64,000 bases of DNA from Ohtaekwangia kribbensis (GCF_042676245.1 NZ_JBHTKA010000004.1:186001-250000); one strand, 5' to 3'. Shown: positions 27,142-36,908, numbered from the stretch's first letter. The notes: generated from the sequence alone by a model not told the origin. Numbers and translations are program-made.

Positions 27142-30100
27142 TTACTTCAATCTCGCAATAGTAACGCTTCCTGTTTGTTTTCTATGATCAGGATATACAA
27201 TGGTATAAAAGTACGCACCGTCAGGAAGCGGTCTTCCTCCGGATGTTCCATCCCATGGAGTGTTATACCCGATGGAAGCGTATACCTTTTGACCTTGTCG
27301 GTTGTAGATAACAATTTCAGCACCGTCAAGCAGATAAGCGTTTTCAATTTCCCAGGTTTCTGTGCTCGCATCACCGCGGTTATCAGGCGAAAATAATTTT
27401 CGTGGTTTCACTGTAACGCTCTCTTTCGTTTGCACCTCAAAGTTGGCAGTAACAGTTTTATCACTGCTCATGACTAGGGTTACCTCAGGGGAAGTATCCA
27501 CTATATCCCCGCTCCAGCCGGTAAAGATGTATCCCGTTGCAGGTGTAACAGTAATAGTTACCGTTGCTCCGGCATCATAATTTTCGGCTCCGTTCACAGC
27601 ACCACCTTCAACAGGCGAAGCTGTGGCAGTAAGAGTATATTTATCAGGAGCTTTCAATTGAAAATTAGCAATAACGGATTTGCCATCATCCATCATTATT
27701 GATACAGAAGTAGATGTACCCGTGGCATCACCACTCCAACCCGTAAAGATATAACCTGTAGCTGGTGTAGCTTTAACCATTACTACATCTCCGGAATTAT
27801 AGCTCCCGGCACCACTCACTGTTCCACCAGCAGAAGGCGAAGCCGCAGTAGTAAGAGTATATTTATCAGGAGCTTTTAATTGAAAGTTAGCTGTAACGGA
27901 TTTGCTACCATCCATCGTTATTGTTACCGAAGTAGATGTACCCGTGGCATCACCACTCCAACCCGTAAAGATATAACCTGTAGCTGGTGTAGCTTTAACC
28001 ATTACTACATCTCCGGAATTATAGCTCCCGGCACCACTCACTGTTCCCCCGGCAGCGGGCGAAGCCGCAGTAGTAAGAGTATATTTATCAGGAGCTTTTA
28101 ATTGAAAGTTAGCTGTAACGGATTTGCTACCATCCATCGTTATTGTTACAGAAGTAGATGTACCCGTGGCATCACCACTCCAACCCGTAAAGATATAACC
28201 TGTAGCTGGTGTAGCTTTAACCATTACTACATCTCCAGAATTATAGCTCCCGGCACCACTCACTGCTCCACCAGCAGAAGGCAAAGCCGCAGTAGTAAGA
28301 GTATATTTATCAGGAGCTTTTACCCGGAAATTCGCAGTAACTGATTTATTACCATCCATCGTTATGGCTATAGAAGTAGATGTGCCAGTAACATCACCAC
28401 TCCAACCCGTAAAGATATAACCTGTAGCTGGTGTAGCCTTTACAGTAACAACATCGCCTGAATTATAGCTTCCTGCACCACTAACGGTACCGCCAGCAGT
28501 TGGTGTAGCGACAGCAGCAAGCGTGTACTTGATTAATTGGAAGTTCGCGGTAACTGATTTATTACCATCCATCGTTATTGATACAGACGAAGATGTGCCT
28601 GTAACATCACCGCTCCACCCCGTAAAGATATAGCCCGTAGCTGGTGTGGCCTTCACAGTAACAACATCGCCGGAATTATAGCTTCCTGCACCAATCACAG
28701 TACCGCCAGCTGCAGGCAAAGTAGTAGTAGCAAGCGTATATTTATCCGGAGCTTTTACCTGGAAATTCGCAGTAACGGATTTATTACCATCCATTGTTAT
28801 AGCTATTGAAGTAGATGTACCCGTAGCATCACCACTCCAACCTATAAAGACATAGCCCGCTGCAGGTGTGGCCTTTACCGTTACTACATCTCCAGAATTA
28901 TAGCTCCCGGCACCACTCGCTGTACCGCCAGCAGTTGGCGTAGCGACAGCAGCAAGCGTGTACTTGATTAATTGGAAGTTCGCGGTAACAGATTTATTAC
29001 CATCCATCGTTATTGATACAGACGAAGATGTGCCTGTAACATCACCGCTCCAACCCGTAAAGATATAGCCCGTAGCTGGTGTGGCCTTCACAGTAACAAC
29101 ATCGCCGGAATTATAGCTTCCTGCACCAATCACAGTACCGCCAGCTGCAGGCAAAGTAGTAGTAGCAAGCGTATATTTATCCGGAGCTTTTACCTGGAAA
29201 TTCGCAGTAACTGATTTATTACCATCCATCGTTATAGCTATTGAAGTAGATGTACCAGATGCATCACCACTCCAACCCGTAAAGATATAGCCCGCAGCTG
29301 GTGTAGCTTTAACCGTTACCACATCTCCGGAATTATAGCTCCCGGCACCACTCACTGTTCCCCCGGCTGCAGGACTGGCTGAAGTACTAAGCGTATAGAC
29401 AGCTTTGAAAGTAGCAGTAACAGATTTATTACCATCCATTGTTATAGCTATTGAAGTAGATGTACCCGTAGCATCACCACTCCAACCCGTAAAGATATAA
29501 CCTGTGGCTGGTGTAGCTTTAACCGTTACCACATCTCCGGAATTATAGCTCCCGGCACCACTCACTGTTCCCCCGGCTGCAGGACTGGCTGAAGTACTAA
29601 GCGTATAGACAGCTTTGAAAGTAGCAGTAACAGATTTATTACCATCCATTGTTATACCTATTGAAGTAGATGTACCCGTAGCATCACCACTCCAACCCGT
29701 AAAGATATAGCCCGCAGCTGGTGTAGCTTTAACCGTTACCACATCTCCGGAATTATAGCTCCCGGCACCACTCACTGTTCCCCCGGCAGCGGGACTAGCT
29801 GAAGTACTAAGCGTATAGACAGCTTTGAAAGTAGCAGTAACAGATTTATTACCATCCATCGTTACTGATACAGAAGTAGATTTACCCGTAGCATCACCAC
29901 TCCACCCTGTAAAGATATAACCTGTGGCTGGTGTAGCGTTAACCGTTACCACGGTGCCGTCTTTATAATTTCCTGCGCCGGTTATAGTCCCCCCGGCAGT
30001 TGGTGTGGCCGTAGTGGTAAGTGTATACTTCTTGGTGCTCGTTACTGTTAGTGTAAAGTTTGCGTTAGCAGAACAGCCCGAACCATCCGACAATGTCGCA

Positions 30101-32295
30101 ATGTATACCCCGGCTTGTGCTGACGAGACATTAAAAAGCTGGATGGCACGGGTTGAAGCGGTATAATTGCCAGGTCCTTGCCACGACCATCCGGAAGATA
30201 TAGTGGATGGTTGTGGGCTAAATTTAATAGTATCGCCTTCATGTACTGTTGCGCTTGTTCCCGTGAGCCATGATCCCTTATTAACCTGATACTTATGCGC
30301 TACCAGCGACTTGCACAGCGTAATGGGCAAAGATGTTGTGGCCAGTCCTTTTGTATCATATACTATTGCTACAATGGAACGTGTACAGGTATCAGCTCCT
30401 ACATTTAGATTATAAGGAGCTTTCAGAACTTCACCTATTTTTGTTATGCCGCTATAGAACTCAACTTTACCAATGCCATTACCATCAGTAGCGGACACCG
30501 ATACTTCTGTTGAAGAGGGTGAGGAAATAGAAACATCGGGTGCTGTATTCTTCCAACCGGCGGCATCTGTATAAAGCGGCATAGTTCCCCATGAACCACC
30601 GGCACCCGCTCTCGCTGCCACCAACGAAGGCACACTATCGGCCAGATCCAGGCTATATTTATACGGTGGTGTAAAAACAGCATCCTTCGGTTCGGTCTTT
30701 TCAAGATCATTATGAACAAGAAAACCACCTGCCTTTACATATATATTCTTATTACAATAAATGCGTCCGGTCGCAGCAAATTTATAAGTAGGGAAACATA
30801 CATTGTCAAAATAGTTAGCATCCACGAGTACCTCTGCCGTTGGAGAATTGGATGCTATTGCATAGTAAACATTGTCCTTGTGATAGTTATTAATAACGTG
30901 TACCCGCGCATTGATATTGGCTTTTGGATTTCGACCACTTCCTCCATTCCAAAATACATGATCAAACGTAACGTCTGAATCACTCACCAATGCTGCATAG
31001 AAATCACGACCGTTACACTGAAATTCATTATACCCGTTCCAATGATTCCAGGAGTACGTAACTTCTTTGGCATGGGAAACATCATTGCCATCGCTGATCC
31101 ATTTAAAAGAACAATGATCTACCCAAAGCTTAGTTACATAATCTAACGTAATGCCGCCCTGCGCTTCAATGATATGCGGGTTAACATCCCATATCTTCAG
31201 ATTCCGGAAAATAAGATTTTGTACGAGCACAGTTTGGTTGCTATAGAAAGAAGCACCTCGCAGCGAAGCTCCACGCCCCATACCTATAATTGATTTGTTT
31301 GATCCTACCCAGATAAGCTGCTCCCACCAATACGGGTATACATATTTACCATTCGCTTTGCTGCAATCGCTCTCACTCATCATAGATCGTTTATAGGTAA
31401 GACCAGGAAGTGCAGGAGTAGTACCACAATAAGTACCCATTTTTTCACAGCTTGACTCGCACACCTGCATGTTCGTTTCAATTCGCTTCTTACGAAAATC
31501 AAGTGTGCCTTCCGGTATCAATAGAACCATACTGGCTGGGTCTTTGATATACTTCAGAAAATCCGCTTCGCTTTTTACAATAACAATATTGCTATTGTCA
31601 CCACCCGTAGTGGCAGCGCCAAACCCGATAGCCTTGATATTGAAGGTGTAGCGAAGAACAACATTCTTATCTTTCGCGTTGCCTGACCAAATCCATTTTG
31701 CCTTTGACTTTATAGGAAAAGCAGGTGCAGAGAGAGAACCTCCACTGGGTAATGTTGTCAGCGTACCGTTTGTAGTTACAGTAGCGGCAGGCCATGCACT
31801 ATCATTATACGATCGGCTCTTCCAGCTATTGTCAGCCGGGTTATTGAGTACTTTCCAGCCAGCGTCCGTAACATAAGGTTTCTCGAGTTCCTCCAGGTGC
31901 ATCAATACTCCGGGAGCTCCCTGACCATTTACACCCACAATTGAAATGGCATTTTTACCCGGGAGGAACGTCATAGGTATAAAACGAACACGACCGGCTG
32001 CATTATCGTAGGCCAACAATTCGTCATTCAGATACAGACGATAACCACCATCAGCCACTATATATATGCCAGGGCCTTCTCCGGCTCCGTATGTATTGCC
32101 AATCAGTTTTGATCCGGGTACATCTCCTCCCCCAAATTTACTATCACTGGGAAGTGTAATGGTTTCATAGCATGTTGACTGCGCTTGTGTAGCTAACGAT
32201 ATCAACATCAAAAAAATAAAAAAACAGAAATAAACAAATTTCAACCAATAGAAAGGCTGCGCCACAAGTGCTCCTCTCTCCTCAAATCTTTGCAT
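27142..32295 (-). CDS. Giant secreted pectate-lyase-like protein with 12 tandem beta repeats and T9SS C-terminal domain
   Basis: The product has about 1717 residues. A signal peptide ends near residue 40 (LMLISLATQAQ). A beta-sandwich, galactose-binding-like region lies at about 45-230. A right-handed beta-helix of pectate-lyase type lies at about 235-600 (LWVDHCSFKWISDGNDVSH, SGRNPKANINARVHVINNYH). Ig-like segments at about 600-755 precede twelve 65-74-residue repeats of the InlB/Flg_new type at about 755-1625 (consensus YTL..TAGGTVSGAGSYNSG, GYIFTGWSGD, DGNKSVTANF). The last 90 residues (LDGAEIVIYNRQGQKVY, NTPWDGTSGGRPLPDGAYFY) are a gliding-motility/T9SS C-terminal domain. It is predicted to be exported by T9SS and to act on pectin-like polysaccharide. 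The usual RxPxxR catalytic segment appears as RNPKANINAR, so activity is uncertain. Confidence 0.9.
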   Translation of the reverse strand: MQRFEERGALVAQPFYWLKFVYFCFFIFLMLISLATQAQSTCYETITLPSDSKFGGGDVPGSKLIGNTYGAGEGPGIYIVADGGYRLYLNDELLAYDNAAGRVRFIPMTFLPGKNAISIVGVNGQGAPGVLMHLEELEKPYVTDAGWKVLNNPADNSWKSRSYNDSAWPAATVTTNGTLTTLPSGGSLSAPAFPIKSKAKWIWSGNAKDKNVVLRYTFNIKAIGFGAATTGGDNSNIVIVKSEADFLKYIKDPASMVLLIPEGTLDFRKKRIETNMQVCESSCEKMGTYCGTTPALPGLTYKRSMMSESDCSKANGKYVYPYWWEQLIWVGSNKSIIGMGRGASLRGASFYSNQTVLVQNLIFRNLKIWDVNPHIIEAQGGITLDYVTKLWVDHCSFKWISDGNDVSHAKEVTYSWNHWNGYNEFQCNGRDFYAALVSDSDVTFDHVFWNGGSGRNPKANINARVHVINNYHKDNVYYAIASNSPTAEVLVDANYFDNVCFPTYKFAATGRIYCNKNIYVKAGGFLVHNDLEKTEPKDAVFTPPYKYSLDLADSVPSLVAARAGAGGSWGTMPLYTDAAGWKNTAPDVSISSPSSTEVSVSATDGNGIGKVEFYSGITKIGEVLKAPYNLNVGADTCTRSIVAIVYDTKGLATTSLPITLCKSLVAHKYQVNKGSWLTGTSATVHEGDTIKFSPQPSTISSGWSWQGPGNYTASTRAIQLFNVSSAQAGVYIATLSDGSGCSANANFTLTVTSTKKYTLTTTATPTAGGTITGAGNYKDGTVVTVNATPATGYIFTGWSGDATGKSTSVSVTMDGNKSVTATFKAVYTLSTSASPAAGGTVSGAGSYNSGDVVTVKATPAAGYIFTGWSGDATGTSTSIGITMDGNKSVTATFKAVYTLSTSASPAAGGTVSGAGSYNSGDVVTVKATPATGYIFTGWSGDATGTSTSIAITMDGNKSVTATFKAVYTLSTSASPAAGGTVSGAGSYNSGDVVTVKATPAAGYIFTGWSGDASGTSTSIAITMDGNKSVTANFQVKAPDKYTLATTTLPAAGGTVIGAGSYNSGDVVTVKATPATGYIFTGWSGDVTGTSSSVSITMDGNKSVTANFQLIKYTLAAVATPTAGGTASGAGSYNSGDVVTVKATPAAGYVFIGWSGDATGTSTSIAITMDGNKSVTANFQVKAPDKYTLATTTLPAAGGTVIGAGSYNSGDVVTVKATPATGYIFTGWSGDVTGTSSSVSITMDGNKSVTANFQLIKYTLAAVATPTAGGTVSGAGSYNSGDVVTVKATPATGYIFTGWSGDVTGTSTSIAITMDGNKSVTANFRVKAPDKYTLTTAALPSAGGAVSGAGSYNSGDVVMVKATPATGYIFTGWSGDATGTSTSVTITMDGSKSVTANFQLKAPDKYTLTTAASPAAGGTVSGAGSYNSGDVVMVKATPATGYIFTGWSGDATGTSTSVTITMDGSKSVTANFQLKAPDKYTLTTAASPSAGGTVSGAGSYNSGDVVMVKATPATGYIFTGWSGDATGTSTSVSIMMDDGKSVIANFQLKAPDKYTLTATASPVEGGAVNGAENYDAGATVTITVTPATGYIFTGWSGDIVDTSPEVTLVMSSDKTVTANFEVQTKESVTVKPRKLFSPDNRGDASTETWEIENAYLLDGAEIVIYNRQGQKVYASIGYNTPWDGTSGGRPLPDGAYFYTIVYPDHRKQTGSVTIARLK
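27430..30040 (-). repeat. Intragenic tandem repeats coding for 12 beta modules
   Basis: DNA repeats are nearly identical over long stretches. A 222-bp unit recurs between about 27650 and 28320. A 435-bp higher-order unit (two modules) occurs twice between about 28530 and 29400, for example gattaattggaag at 28531 and 28966. A 210-bp unit recurs three times from 29401, at 29611 and 29821. All periods are multiples of three, so copy number can change without breaking the frame. Confidence 0.9.
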
Positions 32296-32747
32296 GCACA
32301 CTACAGTTTAAAGTATATAAAAAATTGCACGGCTCCTTTTACGAAGGATAACATAACCGCGCGCAAAACAAGTTTTCTTTTACTTCAAAGCGCACATTAA
32401 CCGGGAACAAAAAAGTGAACTCTCTTTGACTTGCCTATAGCAGTGTTAGAAGACAATTATTCGCCGACAAATATAGGTCATCAAAAAATGACGCGGCATT
32501 GTAAACTAATGAGGCAGCAACAATATATACCGATAATCTTAACAAAACAGATATATATTATAGATCATTATCAATAGAAAACACAAAATATTTACTTACC
32601 GAAGAATCCGGCACCAGATAAAAATAAAAAAAAAACGGCATCACAAAAGTGTACCGGTTCAAAAAAATCATTACATACATTAACTACACCTGGTTACAGG
32701 CAAGATATATATATCATAGTATACTTCAGGCTTACGCGTGTAATACC
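32296..32747. other. AT-rich intergenic region without a gene
   Basis: About 450 bases between the giant lyase gene and the ParA-partner gene, both on the minus strand, are clearly AT-richer than the surroundings, with homopolymer A runs (32625-32636) and many tatata words. I find no convincing ORF, RNA or strong hairpin. It should hold the promoter of the lyase gene. Confidence 0.6.
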
Positions 32748-33155
32748 CTATCTGTTTCTCCAGTAATCGCGAATAACGTCTTTCCAGTTATCACCACTCT
32801 TCAGAAAAAGCACGGTATTGATCAGCATTTTATCTTCTGCTGATGAAATAACTTTAGTCTCAGCAGCTTGCAGTATAACATCATACAATTTATACTGAAC
32901 CGTAGTACCTTCCTTTTGTGCCAGCGTTTTTATAGCCTCCAGAATTTTAGCGGTTGTTACTTCTTCAACAACAGCAGGTGCAGGCTCAACGACCGGTGGT
33001 GTAGTGACTTGCGGACTAACAACCGGTGCAGCTTCCGCGGCAGGTGGCGGAGGTGTTTCAATCTGCTCACTGAGTTTGGCAGGCGACACCAATGTAGCGG
33101 CCTGCTGCTTTAAAAAATCATCAAGGTCCTTCAGTGTATTTTTTTTCTTGCTCAT
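32748..33155 (-). CDS. Small proline-rich partner of the orphan ParA
   Basis: The 135-residue protein has a basic N-terminal segment (MSKKKNTLKDLDDFLKQ). A disordered Pro/Glu/Val-rich linker covers about 30-70 (PPPPAAEAAPVVSPQ). A folded helical C-terminus covers about 70-135 (AKILEAIKTLAQKEG, DKMLINTVLFLKSGDNWKDV). Its ATG overlaps the ParA stop by four bases (ATGA), so the two are translationally coupled. I recognise no family. Partners of ParA-type ATPases (ParB, McdB and others) often carry a Lys/Arg-rich N-terminus that stimulates ATP hydrolysis, and this layout fits that pattern. Confidence 0.75.
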   Translation of the reverse strand: MSKKKNTLKDLDDFLKQQAATLVSPAKLSEQIETPPPPAAEAAPVVSPQVTTPPVVEPAPAVVEEVTTAKILEAIKTLAQKEGTTVQYKLYDVILQAAETKVISSAEDKMLINTVLFLKSGDNWKDVIRDYWRNR

Positions 33156-33775
33156 GCGAGGTGATTGAGAATGGCTTGTGCTACCGGCTGATATTCTTTT
33201 TCAGCTTCAAGTGTACTGAAATTAACGAAAAGATTTTTCTGCGGTACGATTACCGGTAAAATAATAGCATCGAGATTTTTCAGATTCTCCCGTACAGAAT
33301 ATAGGTTGGTTGAACTGTGAATACGGTTCGGAAGAATTATGATCTTAAGTTTCTGATTAAGCTCCCGTGCTGGCGAAAGATCGGTTACAGTTTGATAGGT
33401 TACCAGTAAATCGTTTTGTGTAAGACTGGTTGGTACGATAACAGCATCGCTCACCAGACAAAGTTTTTTAATTCCTTCATCGGTAGTTTTACCGGCACTG
33501 TCTACAATGATGATGTCGTTCTTTTTATTCTCTTTCAGTTTGATGAGTTCATCGGCTACCTGGTGATCGTGCGAACCGAGTATCTCGAAATTCGCGAGGC
33601 CATCTTTCGCCTTGAACAATTCCATTTTACGAAGTGTGTTCAGGGTATAGTTGGTATCCGTCTCCACCAGCAGCACGCGCTTGCCAAGTTTGGAGAGAGT
33701 AGTAGCCAGGTTTATAGCGTTGGTGGTTTTGCCCGTACCGCCTTTCCGGCTGATGAAAGAGATAATTTTGGACAT
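33152..33775 (-). CDS. ParA-family ATPase (orphan)
   Basis: The 207-residue protein is a short ParA/MinD-type P-loop ATPase. It shows the deviant Walker A RKGGTGKTTNAINLA, a Walker A' LVETDTNYTLNTLR (with Glu-Thr-Asp), a Walker B IIIVDSAGKTT, and a C-terminal segment ILPNRIHSSTN. There is no ParB, parS-like array, MinC/MinE or flagellar gene nearby; the overlapping downstream gene is the only candidate partner. Such orphan pairs position cargo such as chemoreceptor arrays or carboxysomes over the nucleoid. The cargo here is not evident. Confidence 0.85.
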   Translation of the reverse strand: MSKIISFISRKGGTGKTTNAINLATTLSKLGKRVLLVETDTNYTLNTLRKMELFKAKDGLANFEILGSHDHQVADELIKLKENKKNDIIIVDSAGKTTDEGIKKLCLVSDAVIVPTSLTQNDLLVTYQTVTDLSPARELNQKLKIIILPNRIHSSTNLYSVRENLKNLDAIILPVIVPQKNLFVNFSTLEAEKEYQPVAQAILNHLA

Positions 33776-33839
33776 GCCTAAAAATAGTAAACCCGAACGG
33801 TTTAAGAAATCGTCCGGGTCATTTCACGTGTCACGTGTA

Positions 33840-35141
33840 CTAAATACTTCTGTTTATGTCGAATTTCTCAAGGTAATCGGCCACTCTGCGCACTACACTT
33901 CCGCCCAAAGCTCCGTCTACCACCCGGTGGTCGTACGAATGTGAGAGGAACATTTTGTGTCGGATCGCGATCACATCGCCATACGGCATCTCCATAACAG
34001 CCGGCTTTTTCTGTATGGCCCCGAGGGCTATGATGCCCACCTGTGGCTGCATGATGATCGGGGTACCCATTACATTACCAAACGAACCAACATTCGAAAT
34101 GGTGAACGTTCCCCCGGAGAGTTCATCCGGTTTCAATTTGTTATCACGGGCACGTCTGGCCAGGTCGTTTACAATTTTAGCAAGACCGGCAAGATTATAC
34201 TGATCAGCATTTTTAATGACCGGTACAATAAGATTTCCGGAAGGCAGCGCTACTGCCATACCTATATTAATATCTTTCTTCTTGATAATCCTGTCACCAT
34301 CCACCTGCACGTTGATCATCGGGTAATCTTTTATAGCCAACACAACAGCTTCGATGAACAGCGGAGTAAATGTCAACACATCACCATCGCGCTTCTGAAA
34401 TTCACCCTTCACTTTGTTACGCCACTGCACGATGTTGGTAACATCGGCTTCTACAAATGAAGTAACGTGCGGGGCTATACGCTTGGAGTCTACCATGCGC
34501 TCGGCAATCATCTTGCGCATGCGATCCATTTCGATGATCTCATCACCTGCGTTGATCGAAGCCTGAACTTTTGGTGCTGATGTAGTAGCAACGGCATGCT
34601 TCACGGCAGGTTGAGGAGTTGCTCCTACCTTACGTGACTGTACATAGTCCAGAATATCTTTCTTGGTAACACGACCTTCTGCACCACTGCCGGATATAGT
34701 TTCAAGCTCGGCTACCGGAATATTTTCTTCACGCGCAATATTCTTTACAAGTGGTGAGTAAAAACGTGAGCTCGATTTAAAATCAGCAGCATCGTGTGAA
34801 GCTCCGTTGGCATGTGCTACAGCAACTTCCTTTACAGCAGGCTCAGAAGTTTTCTTTCCTTCGGCCGGTGCCGTTGCTGCTGCGTTTTTACCTTCAGCAA
34901 CATCGGATGTAATGATGGCAATGGGAGCACCCACTTTTACAACATCGCCTTCCTTCGCTAAAATTTCTTTCAGTATACCTGCATAAGTGGATGGAACTTC
35001 AGTATCTACTTTATCAGTAGCTACTTCGAGTACAGATTCATCCTGCTCGATTTTATCGCCAGGCTTTTTGAGCCAGGTTAATATCGTAGCCTCGAATATA
35101 CTTTCGCCCATTTTCGGCATGATCAGTTCTACCTCTGCCAT
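33840..35141 (-). CDS. 2-oxo acid dehydrogenase E2 (dihydrolipoamide acyltransferase)
   Basis: The 433-residue protein has an N-terminal lipoyl domain at about 1-78 with the lipoylated Lys in VLEVATDKVDTEVPS. An Ala/Lys/Glu-rich linker follows, then an E3-binding domain at about 125-160 (SPLVKNIAREENIPVAELE ... TKKDILDYV). The catalytic CAT domain covers about 195-433 and ends with SHSYDHRVVDGALGG (HxxxDG, catalytic His). It transfers an acyl group from lipoamide to CoA. The N-terminal MPKMGESIFEATILTW resembles the branched-chain (BkdB) type of Bacteroidota more than OdhB, but E1 and E3 are not adjacent to decide this. Confidence 0.9.
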   Translation of the reverse strand: MAEVELIMPKMGESIFEATILTWLKKPGDKIEQDESVLEVATDKVDTEVPSTYAGILKEILAKEGDVVKVGAPIAIITSDVAEGKNAAATAPAEGKKTSEPAVKEVAVAHANGASHDAADFKSSSRFYSPLVKNIAREENIPVAELETISGSGAEGRVTKKDILDYVQSRKVGATPQPAVKHAVATTSAPKVQASINAGDEIIEMDRMRKMIAERMVDSKRIAPHVTSFVEADVTNIVQWRNKVKGEFQKRDGDVLTFTPLFIEAVVLAIKDYPMINVQVDGDRIIKKKDINIGMAVALPSGNLIVPVIKNADQYNLAGLAKIVNDLARRARDNKLKPDELSGGTFTISNVGSFGNVMGTPIIMQPQVGIIALGAIQKKPAVMEMPYGDVIAIRHKMFLSHSYDHRVVDGALGGSVVRRVADYLEKFDINRSI

Positions 35142-35579
35142 GATTCAATCGGTTGTTTTTTGATGTGGCAAGTTAATCAGGTTTTGGATTTTTCACATGC
35201 CTGACCAACTCTTTGAAAGAAAACGTTCAAAGAAGATATTTTCAGCTAACGGAATTCTGAAAACAGGTATACATGCCAAAGAAAAACAAACATTAGTATA
35301 CCGCACTTTCACTTCGAGTATCGATAAAGCCGAGAAGAATGATTGCATCACTTGTGACTTTATATAGCAACGTGGTTTCTTCCTTCACCGACCTCATGAG
35401 GCTAAAGTATAAAATTATTTCTGCAAACTCAATCGCACCATACCGCAATAGTTTATCGGAGTAAGCGATCTATACTTGTTTGTGTTAATGTGTTGAGGTT
35501 CGTTAGGGTTGAACGTATCGTTTAATTTAACAACAATGGTGCATCACCATAACCTAAACACGTAAACACTTAAACACGC
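35142..35579. other. Intergenic region with relic and word repeats
   Basis: Apart from the cinA relic (35423-35470), the 438-base gap holds the aacacgtaaacac word repeats at 35555-35580, the same family as 6937-6976. No other gene or hairpin is convincing. Confidence 0.55.
35423..35470 (-). pseudogene. Internally deleted relic of the cinA 3' end
   Basis: The bases gcaaactcaatcgcacca (35423-35440), then accgcaatag, then tttatcggagtaagcgatc repeat parts of the cinA 3' end (around 35590-35630 and 35690-35712). The middle portion is missing and there are a few mismatches. It lies about 110 bases downstream of cinA on the same strand. It does not encode a product. Confidence 0.6.
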
Positions 35580-36830
35580 TCAGCCTTTCGGCAAACTCAA
35601 TCGCACCAGGTTCAGCACCGCAATAGACGCCATCTTGATATTCAATAATCGTTCTTTCGACAATTGTAGTTTTCGTGTTACAGTTTGATGTTTATCGGAG
35701 TATGCAATCCAAACCGTACCCACGGGTTTCTCAGGCGTAGCACCGCCAGGGCCTGCTATACCGCTTGTTGCTACACCTATATCTGTGTTGAATTTAGCGC
35801 GCACCAGGTTCGCCATTTCGCGAATGGTCTCTTCGCTTACCGCTCCATATTGCTCTAACGTTTCGGGTTTTACTCCCAGCTGTCTCATTTTAATAGCATA
35901 GTCGTACGGTATAATACTTCCTAAAAAATATGAAGAGCTTCCCGGTACACTGGTGATCATGTGCGAGAGGTAGCCACCGGTACAACTTTCCGCTACTGCT
36001 ATAGTCAGTTTTTTATCGAGCAGTCTTTTGCCTACTGCTACTTCCAGCGGTTCTTCGCCATAGCCATATATAAATTGTCCTATACGCTCACGCAGTTTTT
36101 CGGTGAGTACTTCGGTTTCGTTCACCAGTGCCTCCGTTGTATTACCAATACCGGTAAGCCTCAGCTTTACTTCCCCCAGGCTGGGCAGGTATGCGAGCTT
36201 GATGTGTGGAGGCAATGCATTTTCCCACTCCACTATTTTCTCGGCCAGAAATGACTCCCCTATACCTACGGTACGGATTACTTTATGATATATAGCCGGA
36301 GTACTGAATGTCTTCTTCAACTTCGGAATAACCAGGTCGGTCATCATCCGTTTCATTTCGTGTGGCACACCTGGCATGGACACAAATACTTTACCGTTGC
36401 GTTCAAACCACATGCCCGGAGCAGTACCCAGCACGTTGGTAACTTTCTCGCAGCATACCGGCAGGGCTGCCTGCTGGCGGTTGATCTCTGTTAGTTCACG
36501 ACCTCTGCTTTTGAAGAATTCCGTTACTTCTGCCAGTGCTTCTTCATGAATCTTTACTTCGCAGTTAAAATACTTTGCCAGGCAAGGCTTCGTTAGATCA
36601 TCGTTCGTAGGACCCAACCCACCTGTGATCAACACAATGTCCGCGCGCTTCTCTGCCTCTGCAAATGCAGTAAGGATCTCTCCTTCCTGGTCGCCAACCG
36701 TTGTCTTTCGAATTACCTTTATACCGGCATTACTGAGTTCAACACTCATCCATTGCGAGTTCGTATCAACAATTTGTCCATATAGTATCTCATCACCGAT
36801 GGTCAGCAGTTCTGCCAGAATAGTCTTCAT
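35580..36830 (-). CDS. cinA: CinA, bifunctional ADP-ribose pyrophosphatase / NMN deamidase-type protein
   Basis: The 416-residue protein has the full CinA layout. An N-terminal MoCF-like COG1058 domain lies at about 1-170 (ELLTIGDEILYGQIVDTNSQ, VLITGGLGPTNDDLTKP, APGMWFERNGKVFVSMPGVP). A central region follows, and the C-terminal amidase domain at about 260-416 has the intact signature VAESCTGGYLSHMITSVPGS and TSGIAGPGGATPEKPVGTVW. The C-terminal domain deamidates NMN and the N-terminal domain cleaves ADP-ribose or CoA-type nucleotides. A second, shorter and more divergent PncC-like copy lies at 17310-17789. Confidence 0.95.
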   Translation of the reverse strand: MKTILAELLTIGDEILYGQIVDTNSQWMSVELSNAGIKVIRKTTVGDQEGEILTAFAEAEKRADIVLITGGLGPTNDDLTKPCLAKYFNCEVKIHEEALAEVTEFFKSRGRELTEINRQQAALPVCCEKVTNVLGTAPGMWFERNGKVFVSMPGVPHEMKRMMTDLVIPKLKKTFSTPAIYHKVIRTVGIGESFLAEKIVEWENALPPHIKLAYLPSLGEVKLRLTGIGNTTEALVNETEVLTEKLRERIGQFIYGYGEEPLEVAVGKRLLDKKLTIAVAESCTGGYLSHMITSVPGSSSYFLGSIIPYDYAIKMRQLGVKPETLEQYGAVSEETIREMANLVRAKFNTDIGVATSGIAGPGGATPEKPVGTVWIAYSDKHQTVTRKLQLSKERLLNIKMASIAVLNLVRLSLPKG

Positions 36831-36908
36831 AGATCACTTTAAAATTTTCAAATCATCTTCCAACGTTCTGCAAAGGAAACCAGTCTTACCTAATAAACAA
36901 ACATCTCT

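Noticed and set aside
27880..28344. Two tandem ORFs on the plus strand with identical starts
   Set aside because: They are antisense shadows of the repeat modules of the lyase gene, which explains their identity.
33775..33840. parS-like sites between ParA and the E2 gene
   Set aside because: The short gap contains only a small acgtgtcacgtg word; no repeated 14-16-bp palindrome of parS type is visible.
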